DNA of 64,000 nt from Amycolatopsis taiwanensis DSM 45107 (GTDB lineage: Bacteria; Actinomycetota; Actinomycetes; Mycobacteriales; Pseudonocardiaceae): the NCBI RefSeq assembly GCF_000519205.1, contig NZ_JAFB01000025.1, positions 66,134-130,133 of the forward strand, given 5' to 3'. The notes under the pieces were generated by a model. That model did no database searches. It worked only from the letters and a program-made list of their open reading frames with translations, and was not told where the DNA came from. Position numbers and translations under genes: made by a program. Positions 51,185-59,921 of the stretch are shown piece by piece. Every line of letters starts with the position of its first letter. Position 1 is the stretch's first letter.

Positions 51185-52246
51185 CTATCGACTGACCAAC
51201 TCGTGGGCCTTTCCGGCTCCCGTGGCGGGTTCGGTGTGGACGACCACGGCGGTGAGCCGGGGCACGGTGCGCACGAGGTGGTGTTCGACCTCGTGGGCGA
51301 GATGGTGTGCCTGTTCGACGGTGAGGGCGGAATCCACGGTGACGGCGAGTTCGGCGCGCAGGCTGTGTCCTATCCAGCGCATCCGCACGTCGCCCGCCTT
51401 GAGCACGCCCGCGACGCTGGCGGCGGTGCGCTCGGCGAGGCCGACGGTGTCCGGGTCGACGGCGTCCATCAGGCGCCGGAACACCTCTTTTGCCGCGTCA
51501 CGCAGGACGAACAGAATGGCCACGGTGATCACGAGACCGATGATCGGGTCGGCATAGGGGAATCCGAGGGCGACGCCGGCGGCGCCGAGTACCACGGCCA
51601 GCGAGGTGAACCCGTCGGTGCGGGCGTGCAGCCCGTCCGCGACCAGCGCGGCCGATCCGATCTGCCGCCCGACCGTGATGCGCCAGCGTGCGACGAGCTC
51701 GTTTCCGGCGAATCCCACGACACCGGCGATGGCGACGACCCACAGATGCGTGACCGGTTGCGGATGGATCAACCTGAGCACCGCCTCGTAGCCGGCCAAC
51801 CCCGCCGATGCGGCGATGATCAGCACGACCACCACGCCGGCGAGATCCTCGGCCCGGCCAAGGCCATAGGTGTAGCGGCGGGTCGCCGCCCGGCGGCCGA
51901 GGAGGAACGCGATGCCGATCGGGACCGCGGTGAGCCCGTCGGCGAAGTTGTGAATGGTATCGCCGAGCAGTGCCACCGAGTCCGTGAACGCCACGATCAC
52001 GAGTTGGACCGCCGCGGTTATGAACAGGGCGACGAACGACCACACCAGCGTGCGCATGCCGCGTTTGCTGGTTTCCAGCGCGTTGTCGAACCGGTCGGCA
52101 CTGTCGTGGCTGTGCGGCGTGACGGCATGCCGTACTCGCGACCACAGCGAGGTCCGCCGCGCGCTGTGTCCATGTCCGTGTCCATGCGCGTGTCCATGCC
52201 CGTGGCCGGTGCCCTGTCCGGTCGGGTGGTCGGGTGCCTGGGCCAT
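51185..52246 (-). CDS. CDF-family divalent metal cation exporter
   Basis: A 353-aa membrane transporter. A His/Gly-rich N-terminal tail (HGHGHAHGHGHGH, about residues 14-26) precedes six helices. Metal-site motifs HNFAD and HARTD lie in helices 2 and 5. A cytoplasmic domain follows. It would export Zn, Co or a similar ion in exchange for protons. ATG at 52246 has GGGAGG upstream. It is divergent from an ArsR-type repressor 68 bp away. Confidence 0.92.
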   Translation of the reverse strand: MAQAPDHPTGQGTGHGHGHAHGHGHGHSARRTSLWSRVRHAVTPHSHDSADRFDNALETSKRGMRTLVWSFVALFITAAVQLVIVAFTDSVALLGDTIHNFADGLTAVPIGIAFLLGRRAATRRYTYGLGRAEDLAGVVVVLIIAASAGLAGYEAVLRLIHPQPVTHLWVVAIAGVVGFAGNELVARWRITVGRQIGSAALVADGLHARTDGFTSLAVVLGAAGVALGFPYADPIIGLVITVAILFVLRDAAKEVFRRLMDAVDPDTVGLAERTAASVAGVLKAGDVRMRWIGHSLRAELAVTVDSALTVEQAHHLAHEVEHHLVRTVPRLTAVVVHTEPATGAGKAHELVSR

Positions 52247-52314
52247 CCCGCTGGTCCTCCCATCGCGCGTGTCGATGGGTGCCAGAATGCCCTTGTCAGC
52301 GGTATTATGCAAGC
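52247..52314. promoter_or_regulatory. Shared promoter/operator of metal exporter and ArsR repressor
   Basis: In this 68-bp divergent gap, TTATG ... CATAA arms bracket a GCAAGCATGC core close to and across the repressor start codon (about 52304-52327). The layout suits an ArsR/SmtB operator controlling both genes, although the palindrome is imperfect. Confidence 0.5.
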
Positions 52315-52707
52315 ATGCGCGCACATAACGACGAGTTGCACCCGGCCCGGGTGGATCACGAGCAGCTGGCCGTGGCGGCCGAGGTGCTCGGCCACCTGGC
52401 CGACCCGACTCGTCTGCATCTGCTGCGGCTGCTGGTCACCGAGCAGGACGTCAGCACGCTCACCGCGCAGGTGGCCGCGTCCCGCTCCTCGGTTTCGCAG
52501 CACCTGGCCCGGTTACGGCTGGCCGGGCTCGTGCGGGTGCGGCGGGACGGGCGGCGGATGCTGTACCGGATCACCAGCGACCACCTCACCGACCTGGTCG
52601 CCCAGGCGCTCGGATACGCCGACCACGCCGTGCGCGGTATCCCGCATCACCAACGACCTGCCGCCGAGCCGGGCGCCGCGCAGGCCGGGGAGACCGCACA
52701 CGGGTGA
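52315..52707 (+). CDS. ArsR/SmtB-family metal-responsive repressor
   Basis: A 130-aa winged-helix protein. The HTH lies at DVSTLTAQVAASRSSVSQHL, and the wing includes VRRDGRRMLYRI. Histidines near both ends (HNDELHPARVDH, DHAVRGIPHH) could form a metal site. Divergent pairing with a CDF exporter indicates derepression of export by excess Zn, Co or Ni. ATG at 52315. Confidence 0.9.
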   Translation: MRAHNDELHPARVDHEQLAVAAEVLGHLADPTRLHLLRLLVTEQDVSTLTAQVAASRSSVSQHLARLRLAGLVRVRRDGRRMLYRITSDHLTDLVAQALGYADHAVRGIPHHQRPAAEPGAAQAGETAHG

Positions 52708-52726
52708 TCAGCCGTGGCCGGTCCGG

Positions 52727-54385
52727 TCAGGAAACATTGTGCCGGTAGAAGGGCTCCTTGATCGGTTCGAGCGGGGTGTTCCCGAGGATCAGGTCCGCCG
52801 CCTTTTCCGCGGTCATCATCACCGGCGCGTAGATGTTGCCGTTGGTGATGTACGGCATCACGGACGCATCCACGACGCGCAGCCCATGGGTTCCGTGAAC
52901 CTGCATCGTCTCCGGGTCCACAACGGACATCTCGTCCACACCCATCTTCGCCGTGCACGACGGGTGTAGCGCTGTCTCGGCGTCCTTGGCGACCCAGTCG
53001 AGGATCTCCTCGTCGCTGCTCACGCCGGGTCCCGGCGAGATCTCGCCACCGTTGTAGGGGGCGAGTGCCGGCTGGCCGAGAATCGAACGGGCCACGCGCA
53101 CCGCCTCCACCCACTCACGCCGGTCGGTGTCGGTGGAAAGGTAGTTGAACTTCAGCGCCGGATGCTTGCGCGGATCCGTCGAAGTGATCTTCACGGTGCC
53201 ACGGGTGTCGGCGTACATCGGCCCCACATGCACCTGGTACCCGTGTCCGCCAGAGGGCGCCGAGCCGTCGTAGCGGATCGCGATCGGCAGGAAGTGGAAC
53301 ATCAGGTTCGGGTAGGCGACCTCGTCGTTGCTGCGGACGAAACCACCGCCTTCGAAGTGGTTCGTCGCGCCAGGCCCGGACCGGAGGAACAGCCACTGGG
53401 CGCCGATGAGCGGGCGCCTCCAGTTCGCGAGATGAGGCTGCATCGACACGGGTTTCTTGCATGCGTACTGGATGTACACCTCGAGGTGGTCCTGGAGGTT
53501 CTCGCCGACACCCGGAAGGTCGCGGACCACGTCGATACCGAGCCGCTCGAGTTCGGCGGCATTGCCGATGCCCGAAAGCTGGAGCAGTTGCGGCGTGTTG
53601 ATCGCGCCGCCGCACAGGACGATCTCCTTGCCGTAAGCCTCGCGCGGCAGGCCACGGCCGCGGGTGTACTCCACACCGACGGCCCTGGTGCCGCGGAACA
53701 GGATCTGGGACACGAACGAACGCGTCTGCACGGTCAGGTTGGGACGGTGCCGAACCGGGTGCAGGTACGCGCGGGCAGCAGACAGCCGTCGGCCGCGGCG
53801 TACGTTGCGGTCGAACGGGGCAAATCCTTCTTGCCGATAACCGTTGACGTCGTCGGTACGCGGGTACCCGGCCTGCTCGGCGGCCTCGAAGAACGCCTCG
53901 AAGAGCGGGTTGGTCGCGGGGCCGCGTTCCAGTTCCAGCGGCCCGTCGTGCCCTCGCCATTTTCCGTCCGGAGCGTCGGCGAGACAGTTCTCCATGCGCT
54001 GGAAATAGGGCAGGCAATGGGCGTAGTCCCAGTTCTTCATGCCGGGGTCGGCGGCCCACCGCTCGAAATCCATCGGATTGCCGCGCTGGAAGATCATTCC
54101 GTTGATGCTGCTCGACCCGCCCAGGATCTTCCCGCGGGCGTGGTAGATGCGCCGCCGGTTCATGTAGGGCTCGGGCTCGCTGCGGTATTTCCAGTCGTAA
54201 AACCGGCTACCGATCGGGAAGGTGAGTGCGGCGGGCATGTGCACGAACACATCCCACTTCGAGTCGGACCGCCCGGCCTCCAGCACGAGCACCTTGACCG
54301 CCGGGTCGGCGGACAACCGGTTGGCAAGCGCGCAGCCTGCGGATCCGCCGCCGACGATGATGTAGTCGTAGATCTCGGTGCTCAC
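52727..54385 (-). CDS. GMC-family FAD oxidoreductase, choline-dehydrogenase-like
   Basis: A 552-aa flavoprotein. FAD binding is at [20 protein letters not shown] signature 1 is [18 protein letters not shown] and signature 2 [16 protein letters not shown]. The active-site histidine lies in [10 protein letters not shown]. It would oxidise choline or another primary alcohol to the aldehyde for the dehydrogenase at 56047. The GTG start at 54385 has GGAGG upstream. It is last in a three-gene operon behind the permease. Confidence 0.88.
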   Translation of the reverse strand: MSTEIYDYIIVGGGSAGCALANRLSADPAVKVLVLEAGRSDSKWDVFVHMPAALTFPIGSRFYDWKYRSEPEPYMNRRRIYHARGKILGGSSSINGMIFQRGNPMDFERWAADPGMKNWDYAHCLPYFQRMENCLADAPDGKWRGHDGPLELERGPATNPLFEAFFEAAEQAGYPRTDDVNGYRQEGFAPFDRNVRRGRRLSAARAYLHPVRHRPNLTVQTRSFVSQILFRGTRAVGVEYTRGRGLPREAYGKEIVLCGGAINTPQLLQLSGIGNAAELERLGIDVVRDLPGVGENLQDHLEVYIQYACKKPVSMQPHLANWRRPLIGAQWLFLRSGPGATNHFEGGGFVRSNDEVAYPNLMFHFLPIAIRYDGSAPSGGHGYQVHVGPMYADTRGTVKITSTDPRKHPALKFNYLSTDTDRREWVEAVRVARSILGQPALAPYNGGEISPGPGVSSDEEILDWVAKDAETALHPSCTAKMGVDEMSVVDPETMQVHGTHGLRVVDASVMPYITNGNIYAPVMMTAEKAADLILGNTPLEPIKEPFYRHNVS

Positions 54386-54442
54386 GATGTTTCCTCCTTG
54401 CTGTGCCGGATTCCGGCTTGTCCGCGGCGGTTGACGCCGCTC

Positions 54443-55975
54443 TCACGAAAGTTGTTCGGCCAGTTGGTCAGCGCGTGCGGCCCGGTGCTCGGGCAAAATG
54501 CCCAGCCCGTGGCGGCCCTTGAGCCGGAACCACACGAGTCCCACGAGGGCGACTGCCCCGATGAAGATGAAGGCTATCCACCGCAGCGGACCGTTACCGT
54601 AGATCTCTTCGCGCGGCCAGGCCAGGTTGGTCATCATTCCGGCGCCCCAAAGCACCGCGACCACGTTGAGCGGCAACCCCAGCCGGCCGAGCGAGAAATA
54701 GCCGTCCTTCTTGGCGCCGGGCCCCGGCCAGTCACCGCGGAACCGGGAGATGAGCATCGGAACGGTGACCAGCAGGTAAGCCAGGTAGATCATGATCACG
54801 GCGACGCTGGTGACCGCCGTGAAGATCTCCGGCGTGCCGATGTTCACGAGCAGGATGAGCAGCGCCACCGCCCCGGTCACCATCGCCGGGATCACGGGGG
54901 TGCCGGTCTTCTTGTTGATCCGAGCCAGCCGGGCGCCCTGGGGCAACGCGTTGTCACGGGCCATTGCGAACATCAGCCGGATAGCGGCGGTGTGCACGGC
55001 GAGCGCGCACACAGTGATCGCGACGAGGATGCAGACCAGGAACACCTTGCCCAGCGGTCCGCCGAGCACCTGCAAGATGATCAACTGAAGGCCGCCGACC
55101 GAGGTGCCGAGCCTCGGGTCGGACAGATCGGGCGCGGCCATGATGCCGAACAACAGGATCAGTCCGCCGATCACGAACGACGCGATCACCGCGCGCAGGA
55201 TGGCGACAGGAGCGGTGCGACGCGGCTTCGCCGTCTCCTCCCCCAGCGAACTGGCCGTGTCGAAGCCGTACATGACGTAGGCGGACGCGATCGAAGCCAC
55301 CAGAAACGCACCCAGGTATCCGGCGCTGCCATGACTTTCGTTCAGCGCATGAGTATCCAGCAAGACGCTGGGACCGCGCACCACATTCACCCCGAGAATG
55401 ACGATGAGCAGGATCGCGGCGGCCAACTCGATGAACACACCGATGCTGTTGACACGGGCCATCAGCTTGAGCCCGAACGCGTTGACCAAGGTAGTGAAAA
55501 CGATCAACACACCGCCCCAGATCACCGCGCTAATCCCGAAATCGAGCGCACCGCTGCCGTCACCCACCAACTGGAAACCAGACCACAACTGGGGCAGCGT
55601 GACCTGGTATGCCAGCACCACTCCGGCGAGGGTGACCACCGAGGCGGTGAACATCATCCAGCCGGCCAGCCAGGATGTATTGGGGCCGGCAAGGCGCTTC
55701 GACCAGTTGTAAACCGATCCGGCGACCGGATAACGGGCGGCGAGTTCGGCGAAGCACAGCGCCACGGTGAGCTGACCGGCGAACACCATCGGCCAGGACC
55801 ACCAGTATGCCGGTCCCCCAAAGCCGAAGCCGACATAGAACAACTGGAAGGTGCCGGTGAGAATGGAAATATAACTCACGCCGGCCGCGAAGCTGGCGAA
55901 TTTGCCGATGCCGCGGTCCAGTGACTGCCGGTATCCGAATTCGGAAAGCCCATGATCGTGGTCGCTGTCGCGCAC
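54443..55975 (-). CDS. APC-superfamily amino acid/amine permease
   Basis: A 510-aa transporter with about 12 helices. The N-terminal FASFAAGVSYISILTGTFQ and YWWSWPMVFAGQLTV suit the amino acid/choline/polyamine branch. GTG at 55975 is preferred because AGGAGGT lies five bases upstream; GTG at 55981 overlaps that site. It should import the alcohol or amine oxidised by the flanking dehydrogenases. Confidence 0.9.
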   Translation of the reverse strand: MRDSDHDHGLSEFGYRQSLDRGIGKFASFAAGVSYISILTGTFQLFYVGFGFGGPAYWWSWPMVFAGQLTVALCFAELAARYPVAGSVYNWSKRLAGPNTSWLAGWMMFTASVVTLAGVVLAYQVTLPQLWSGFQLVGDGSGALDFGISAVIWGGVLIVFTTLVNAFGLKLMARVNSIGVFIELAAAILLIVILGVNVVRGPSVLLDTHALNESHGSAGYLGAFLVASIASAYVMYGFDTASSLGEETAKPRRTAPVAILRAVIASFVIGGLILLFGIMAAPDLSDPRLGTSVGGLQLIILQVLGGPLGKVFLVCILVAITVCALAVHTAAIRLMFAMARDNALPQGARLARINKKTGTPVIPAMVTGAVALLILLVNIGTPEIFTAVTSVAVIMIYLAYLLVTVPMLISRFRGDWPGPGAKKDGYFSLGRLGLPLNVVAVLWGAGMMTNLAWPREEIYGNGPLRWIAFIFIGAVALVGLVWFRLKGRHGLGILPEHRAARADQLAEQLS

Positions 55976-56046
55976 GTTCACCTCCTGGTGTGATCAGCAT
56001 TGAACCAGTGCCGCGGCACGAAATGAATGTTCTGCACCCGGCCGGG

Positions 56047-57513
56047 TCAGCCCTTGAACCAGCGCTGCGGGCTCGGATCGATGTTCTGGTAGATGTGCTT
56101 GGCCTCGCGGTACTCGTCGAGGCCGGAGGGCCCGAGTTCGCGTCCGATGCCGGACTTGCCGAAGCCGCCCCACTCCGCCTGGGGCAGGTACGGGTGATAG
56201 TCGTTGATCCAGACGGTGCCATGGCGGAGTGCTCCGGCCACGCGCTGTGCCCGTCCGGCATCAGTGGTCCATACCGCGCCCGCGAGCCCGTATTCGGTGT
56301 CGTTGGCGAGTTCGATCGCCTCGGCCTCGGTGGTGAACCGCTCGACCGTTACGACCGGGCCGAAGACCTCCTCGCGGACCACCGCCATGTCCCGGGTGCA
56401 GTCGCTGAAAACGGTGGGCCGCAGAAAGAACCCCTTCTGCAACTCGGGCTCCGTGGGGCGGTGACCGCCCGAGCGAAGGGTCGCGCCGGCGGCGATCGCC
56501 TGGGCGATGTGGTTTTCCACCTTCGCGCGGTGCTGCTCGGAAACCAGTGGACCGGTTTCCGTCTCGGGGTCGAGGCCGTTTCCGAGGCGAATCCGGTCCG
56601 CGCGCGCGGCGAGTTCATCGACGAACCGGTCGTGGATCCCGTCCTGCAGGATAAGCCGGGCGCCGGCCGAACAAACCTGTCCGGAATGGACGAAGGCCGC
56701 GCTGAGGGCGAAGTCCAGAGCCGTGTCGAAGTCGGCGTCATCGAAGACCACATTGGGGTTCTTGCCACCGAGTTCGAGCGCGACCCGTCGCACGCCGTGC
56801 GCCGCGGCCGCCATGATCTTTTCACCGGTGGCCAGGCCGCCGGTGAACGACACCAGGTCGACCCCGGGATGCTCGACCATCGCCGCGCCGACGTTGCCCG
56901 GCCCCAGCAGGAGGTTGACCACGCCGGCCGGCACGCCCGCTTCCTCGGCGATCGCAACGAGCCGGATGGTCGACAGTGGAGTGACCTCACTCGGCTTGAG
57001 CACCATGGTGTTGCCCGCGGCCAGCGCCGGGGCGAGCTTCCAGCACATCTGCAGAAGCGGGTAGTTCCACGGCGCGATCAGGGCGCACACCCCGACCGGC
57101 TCGTGCACGATCCGGCTGATCGTGCTCGGATTGGCCGTATCGACCACCCGTCCCGAGTCATGTGCGATCGACGCGGCGTAGTAGCGAAACACGCTGATGA
57201 CGTCGTCGACGTCGATCCCGCCCTCGGTGAGGGTCTTGCCGGTGTCAAGGCTCTCGATCCGCGCCAGGTCCTCCCGGTCGCGGGCAAGCAGGTCGGCGAT
57301 GCGCCCGAGGATTGCCGCGCGGTCCGTCGAACTGGTCGCCCGCCACGGCCCAGTGCGAAAAGCACGCCGAGCCGCCTTCACCGCCGCGTCGACATCCTCC
57401 GGGCCTGCCAATGCGACCGTCTGCAGCAGGGAGGCGTCGTAGGGATTGCGGACCTCGGTCCGGCCTCCGCCATGCCCTTCGGTCCAGATCCCGTCGATGT
57501 AGAGGTCTTTCAT
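56047..57513 (-). CDS. Aldehyde dehydrogenase, betaine-aldehyde-dehydrogenase-like
   Basis: A 488-aa NAD(P)+ enzyme. Catalytic residues are evident: Glu in LELGGKNPNVVFDDAD and Cys in HSGQVCSAGARLILQDG. The Rossmann FTGGLATGEKIM and C-terminal FGKSGIGRELG are intact. It would convert the aldehyde made by the GMC enzyme to the acid, such as glycine betaine if the substrate is choline. It is the first gene of the operon, divergent from the TetR gene. Confidence 0.9.
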   Translation of the reverse strand: MKDLYIDGIWTEGHGGGRTEVRNPYDASLLQTVALAGPEDVDAAVKAARRAFRTGPWRATSSTDRAAILGRIADLLARDREDLARIESLDTGKTLTEGGIDVDDVISVFRYYAASIAHDSGRVVDTANPSTISRIVHEPVGVCALIAPWNYPLLQMCWKLAPALAAGNTMVLKPSEVTPLSTIRLVAIAEEAGVPAGVVNLLLGPGNVGAAMVEHPGVDLVSFTGGLATGEKIMAAAAHGVRRVALELGGKNPNVVFDDADFDTALDFALSAAFVHSGQVCSAGARLILQDGIHDRFVDELAARADRIRLGNGLDPETETGPLVSEQHRAKVENHIAQAIAAGATLRSGGHRPTEPELQKGFFLRPTVFSDCTRDMAVVREEVFGPVVTVERFTTEAEAIELANDTEYGLAGAVWTTDAGRAQRVAGALRHGTVWINDYHPYLPQAEWGGFGKSGIGRELGPSGLDEYREAKHIYQNIDPSPQRWFKG

Positions 57514-57574
57514 CCAGCCCTTCCTGTGCAGCTTCGATGCAGGTCGTCACAAATTGTGGCGCCCGGCGCGTGCA

Positions 57575-57611
57575 AAGTGCGTACATTTGTACAACAAGTG
57601 CGTACGTTTGT
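57575..57611. promoter_or_regulatory. Tandem-repeat operator between aldehyde dehydrogenase and TetR genes
   Basis: AAGTGCGTACATTTGT and AAGTGCGTACGTTTGT are near-identical 16-bp repeats (one mismatch) whose starts are 21 bp apart, two helical turns. A palindromic TTGTACAA lies across the junction. Two dimers could bind on one DNA face, the usual manner for TetR-type repressors. The site lies in the 171-bp divergent gap. Confidence 0.7.
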
Positions 57612-57684
57612 CCACACTGACCCCGGTTTGAGTAAGATCCGGTGAAGATCAACGAATACGCTGGTGAACGAGGTGTGCTGAGTA

Positions 57685-58287
57685 ATGGCGACACAACAGA
57701 ACGCCGGGTCCCGGCGGGCGCGGCGCAATGATCCGGACCGCCGTAGCCGGATCGCCCACGCCGCAATCGAGGTAGTCGCCAAACACGGGATTGACGGACT
57801 CACCCACCGCGCCGTCGCCGCCATTGCCGGGGTCCCGCTGGGATCGATGACCTACCACTTCACCACACTCGACGACCTGCTCGAAGTCGCTTTACAGCAA
57901 GCCGCCGACGACAATGTCAGCCACTTGCGCGAATGGGAACGCAGCCTCGCGCCGGACGCGGATTTCGCCGCCGCCCTCGCCGAACTGGTGATGCGCTACG
58001 TGCAGGAGGAGCACCCACACACCGTTGTCGAGTACGACCTCTACGTCGCCGCCCTGCACCGGCCGCGACTACGCGCCGCGAGCAGCGCATGGGACGGCGC
58101 GTTGATCTCGTTATTCAGTTCCCGCACCGATGAACTCACCGGACGGCTCCTGGCCGGCCTGTTCTGCGGCCTGCTGCTGCAGGCAGCCGTCGCCTACCCG
58201 CCACCATCCTATGAGGAGGTCGAGGACCTCTTCCGGCGGGCCATCGACGGACCACCCCAAAAGTCCCGGCCCCGGCACGTTCGGTAA
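57685..58287 (+). CDS. TetR-family transcriptional regulator
   Basis: A 200-aa regulator. The HTH is GIDGLTHRAVAAIAGVPLGS followed by the characteristic MTYHF, as in BetI-like repressors. The C-terminal half is a ligand-binding helical domain. It is divergent from the aldehyde dehydrogenase operon, and the tandem repeats between them are its likely operators. Inducer unknown; choline or an aldehyde is plausible. Confidence 0.9.
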   Translation: MATQQNAGSRRARRNDPDRRSRIAHAAIEVVAKHGIDGLTHRAVAAIAGVPLGSMTYHFTTLDDLLEVALQQAADDNVSHLREWERSLAPDADFAAALAELVMRYVQEEHPHTVVEYDLYVAALHRPRLRAASSAWDGALISLFSSRTDELTGRLLAGLFCGLLLQAAVAYPPPSYEEVEDLFRRAIDGPPQKSRPRHVR

Positions 58288-58394
58288 CGGGGCGGCCGGC
58301 GACCCGAACGTCGTCGAAGTATCCGGTAGCCGATCAACTCCGGAAAGCTTACGAACGCGCCTCCGATCACTCCCGGGTGCTCTACGGTGTTGAC

Positions 58395-58898
58395 ATGAAT
58401 CACACGCCGGATAGCGACCGGAGCAACACCGGCAGCGGCCGTTATCAGGAGTACGCGAAGCTTGTCGACCGTGAGTTACGAACGCATCGCGACCGGTGCC
58501 GAAGGCTGGCCTATCGGCACCGGATATGGTTCCGCACCTCCGGAATGGCGGTTATCGTCTTCAGCATCGCGCTGCCGGCGGTGACGAATATCGACATCCC
58601 GGCCCGTAATGTGCTGATCACGACGCTGGCGTCACTGATCGCCGGGCTCTCGGCGCTACGGGCCTTTTACCTGTGGGATCGCCGGTGGCGCCTGTACCGG
58701 TCCCAGGACACGGCCATGACCGCTCTGCTGACGCGGTGGGAACTCGGCGTGATCCGGATCTCTGGTGCAGCCCCGCCCGACGCCGCCGAGCGTGTCCACG
58801 AATTGACCGAAAAAGTACTCGAAGAGGCCCGCGAACTCGTTAACGCCCAGTACGACGAGTTCTTCGCCACCATCGCCTGGCCCCAGCGTTCGGGATAG
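58395..58898 (+). CDS. DUF4231 (SLATT-like) two-helix membrane protein
   Basis: A 167-aa protein. A basic, helical N-terminal segment (VDRELRTHRDRCRRLAYRHR) leads into two membrane helices (about residues 52-92), then an amphipathic C-terminal region with WDRRWRLYRSQDTAMTALL. This is the layout of DUF4231/SLATT proteins, proposed membrane effectors often tied to nucleotide-signal defence systems. No SMODS-type synthetase or other partner is adjacent. Confidence 0.72.
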   Translation: MNHTPDSDRSNTGSGRYQEYAKLVDRELRTHRDRCRRLAYRHRIWFRTSGMAVIVFSIALPAVTNIDIPARNVLITTLASLIAGLSALRAFYLWDRRWRLYRSQDTAMTALLTRWELGVIRISGAAPPDAAERVHELTEKVLEEARELVNAQYDEFFATIAWPQRSG

Positions 58899-59009
58899 TC
58901 GCCCTGCGGCACGACCAGGCGATCTCGTATGGATCACCACGAGCGAGTCAGGCCTGGAAGCTGGGTTAATTCCGTCGCCGAGGTGCGGAAGGTTGCGTAG
59001 ATTCACCCG

Positions 59010-59483
59010 GTGACCTACGACATCGTGCTCGTGCGGGTGCAGCCGGGCCTGACGCTTCAGGAAACGCTCGACCGCCTCAACGCCGGCTTTGATCCCGATG
59101 CCGACCTGCCGCTGCTGCGACTTACCGACGCGCAATGGAACGAGTGGGACCGGATCCTGCGCCGAGTCTCGCGGGACATTGGTACAGTCGAATCTGAGGA
59201 GTACCTGTACAGCCTCACCCTTGACACGGTTGGTCCGCCGGGACGCGTGCACCTCAGCTACTACGGGGACACAGCCCACATCGAGGTCACTTACCGCTAC
59301 TCGGGTCCGGCGGCGTTGGAAGTGATGGAACTGGCCTATCGCATCGCTCGCATCGTCGAGGACGAAAGCGGATTGACCGGGCACGATTTTGAGGTGGACC
59401 AGCCGACCCGCACCGGTGACCCTGCCAAAGCCGCCGCCCGGCTGAGCCGCGTCTCCGATTGGGCACAACATCACTTGAGCTAA
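59010..59483 (+). CDS. Conserved-looking hypothetical protein
   Basis: A 157-aa soluble protein with no family I recognise. It alternates beta strands and helices (MTYDIVLVRVQPG ... RVHLSYYGDTAHIEVTYRY), is acidic and has no signal, membrane helix or catalytic motif. The GTG start at 59010 follows a TAGATT -10-like element by about 10 bases, so the message may be nearly leaderless. It is isolated between the DUF4231 gene and transposase debris. Confidence 0.65.
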   Translation: MTYDIVLVRVQPGLTLQETLDRLNAGFDPDADLPLLRLTDAQWNEWDRILRRVSRDIGTVESEEYLYSLTLDTVGPPGRVHLSYYGDTAHIEVTYRYSGPAALEVMELAYRIARIVEDESGLTGHDFEVDQPTRTGDPAKAAARLSRVSDWAQHHLS

Positions 59484-59509
59484 CGGATCACAGGTCGGAC
59501 CAGAGGAAG

Positions 59510-59865
59510 ATGCCAGCAATGTGGCTGGGCTTTGTTTCCGGCGGCAGCGTGGGGCCGATGGTAGTTGTAGGACGCCACGGTGCGCGACTGACCTGCACGC
59601 CCTCGGCCTGCAACTCCGACGCGACGCCGGCCGCTGGTCACTTATGTTCCCGCCGCATGGTCTCGGTCCGCGCCACGACCTCGGCTGATGTGGCGGTGGG
59701 CTGTCGACGCGGGGTCGGCGTGCGATCGACCAACCCGAACTCCCCATGCATGCGGTAGCGGTTAACCAACGTCACGACCCGCAACACCCAGTCCGGCAGC
59801 CGAACTTTGACCTTGTCATGATTCGGGGTCTGGCGCCCCTTGATTCGGTGCGAGCCGAGCCGCAT
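59510..59865 (-). mobile_element. Decayed IS481-family transposase
   Basis: Minus-strand remnants. The N-terminal part (59638-59865) reads LRVVTLVNRYRMHGEFGLVD followed by PTATSAEVVARTETMRREHK, typical of IS481 helix-turn-helix regions. After a stop, a second piece (about 59510-59575) reads SYNYHRPHAAAGNKA, the conserved IS481 C-terminus. The catalytic DDE core between them is deleted. No terminal repeats were recognised. Confidence 0.8.
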
Positions 59866-59921
59866 GGCAGGGTCAGCGCCCGGGCGACGGTGCGGTGTGT
59901 CCAGGTGCTGACGCTGTGGGG

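Noticed and set aside
52150-52206. Short tandem DNA repeat (imperfect hexamers)
   Set aside because: The repeat is explained by the His-Gly-rich metal-binding tail of the CDF exporter and is not an independent repeat element.
53162-55924. A 920-codon open frame on the plus strand
   Set aside because: It lies antisense to the GMC oxidoreductase and APC permease genes, both with clear motifs. The translation is rich in His, Arg, Gln and Asp, typical of the opposite strand of high-GC coding DNA.
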